Origin: Cephalothrix spiralis
Taxonomy: Eukaryota; Nemertea; Palaeonemertea; Archinemertea; Cephalotrichidae
DNA: 17,750 bases
Assembly (NCBI GenBank): GCA_032353305.1
Contig: JAUCNG010380036.1
Span: 1 to 17,750 of the forward strand
Direction of reading: 5' to 3'
Positions 17,725 through 17,750 of this stretch are shown here, piece by piece. Position 1 is the first letter of the stretch, and the number at the start of each line of letters is the position of its first letter. Below the pieces are notes generated by a model. The model was not told the origin of the DNA. It searched no databases and saw only the letters and a list, made by a program, of their open reading frames with translations. Position numbers and translations under genes: made by a program.

Positions 17725-17750
17725 CTGCATAGGAAATTGGACCAGCATGA

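Overview
This is a window of animal nuclear DNA. It is visibly AT-rich, has long introns, and carries several short non-autonomous mobile elements and tRNA-derived pieces. Spliced exons, a histone-type mRNA 3' stem-loop and tRNA-like SINE heads exclude a prokaryote. An invertebrate, probably a marine lophotrochozoan or a non-vertebrate deuterostome, fits the gene content and repeat style, but no species can be named from the sequence alone.

The main gene is on the minus strand. Eleven coding exons run from 13776 down to 330, with GT-AG boundaries and phases that agree at every junction. They give about 525 codons, and the gene continues beyond the left edge. The protein begins with an acidic tail, then an Asn-Arg-Ser segment after an Glu-Leu-Pro motif, several short coiled-coil exons, one calmodulin-type IQ motif at residues 310-320 split between two exons, and a very long Glu/Lys/Arg-rich helix. 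Order and local motifs match the N-terminal part of LRRIQ1 (leucine-rich repeats and IQ motif containing 1) as I recall it from vertebrates. The leucine-rich repeats would lie off the left edge. An acceptor site just before the first ATG implies an untranslated first exon somewhere above 13779.

Inside the 2.7-kb intron between coding exons 7 and 8, on the opposite strand, is a compact unit that looks like a replication-dependent histone gene from the outside: TATA box, CATTC-type cap sites about 30 bases further on, an 85-codon frame, and a canonical histone mRNA stem-loop 38 bases after the stop codon. The frame is not a core histone I recognise and has an in-frame TAA at codon 14. This is the most unusual object in the window.

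Other intronic and upstream content: a mariner-like MITE with TA flanks (2669-3517), a hAT-like family ending in CAGGGTG..CAC with copies at 1642-1876, 15196-15450 and a remnant near 7889, a second hAT-like type at 10765-11143, an element flanked by a 9-bp direct repeat (11697-12128), a tRNA-Lys-derived SINE (12234-12567), a C/G-homopolymer inverted repeat (6849-7004), and a palindrome-rich repeat block (15452-15831). The right 4 kb (13780-17750) holds no convincing gene apart from one possible minus-strand exon at 17540-17724 that overlaps tRNA-like promoter boxes.
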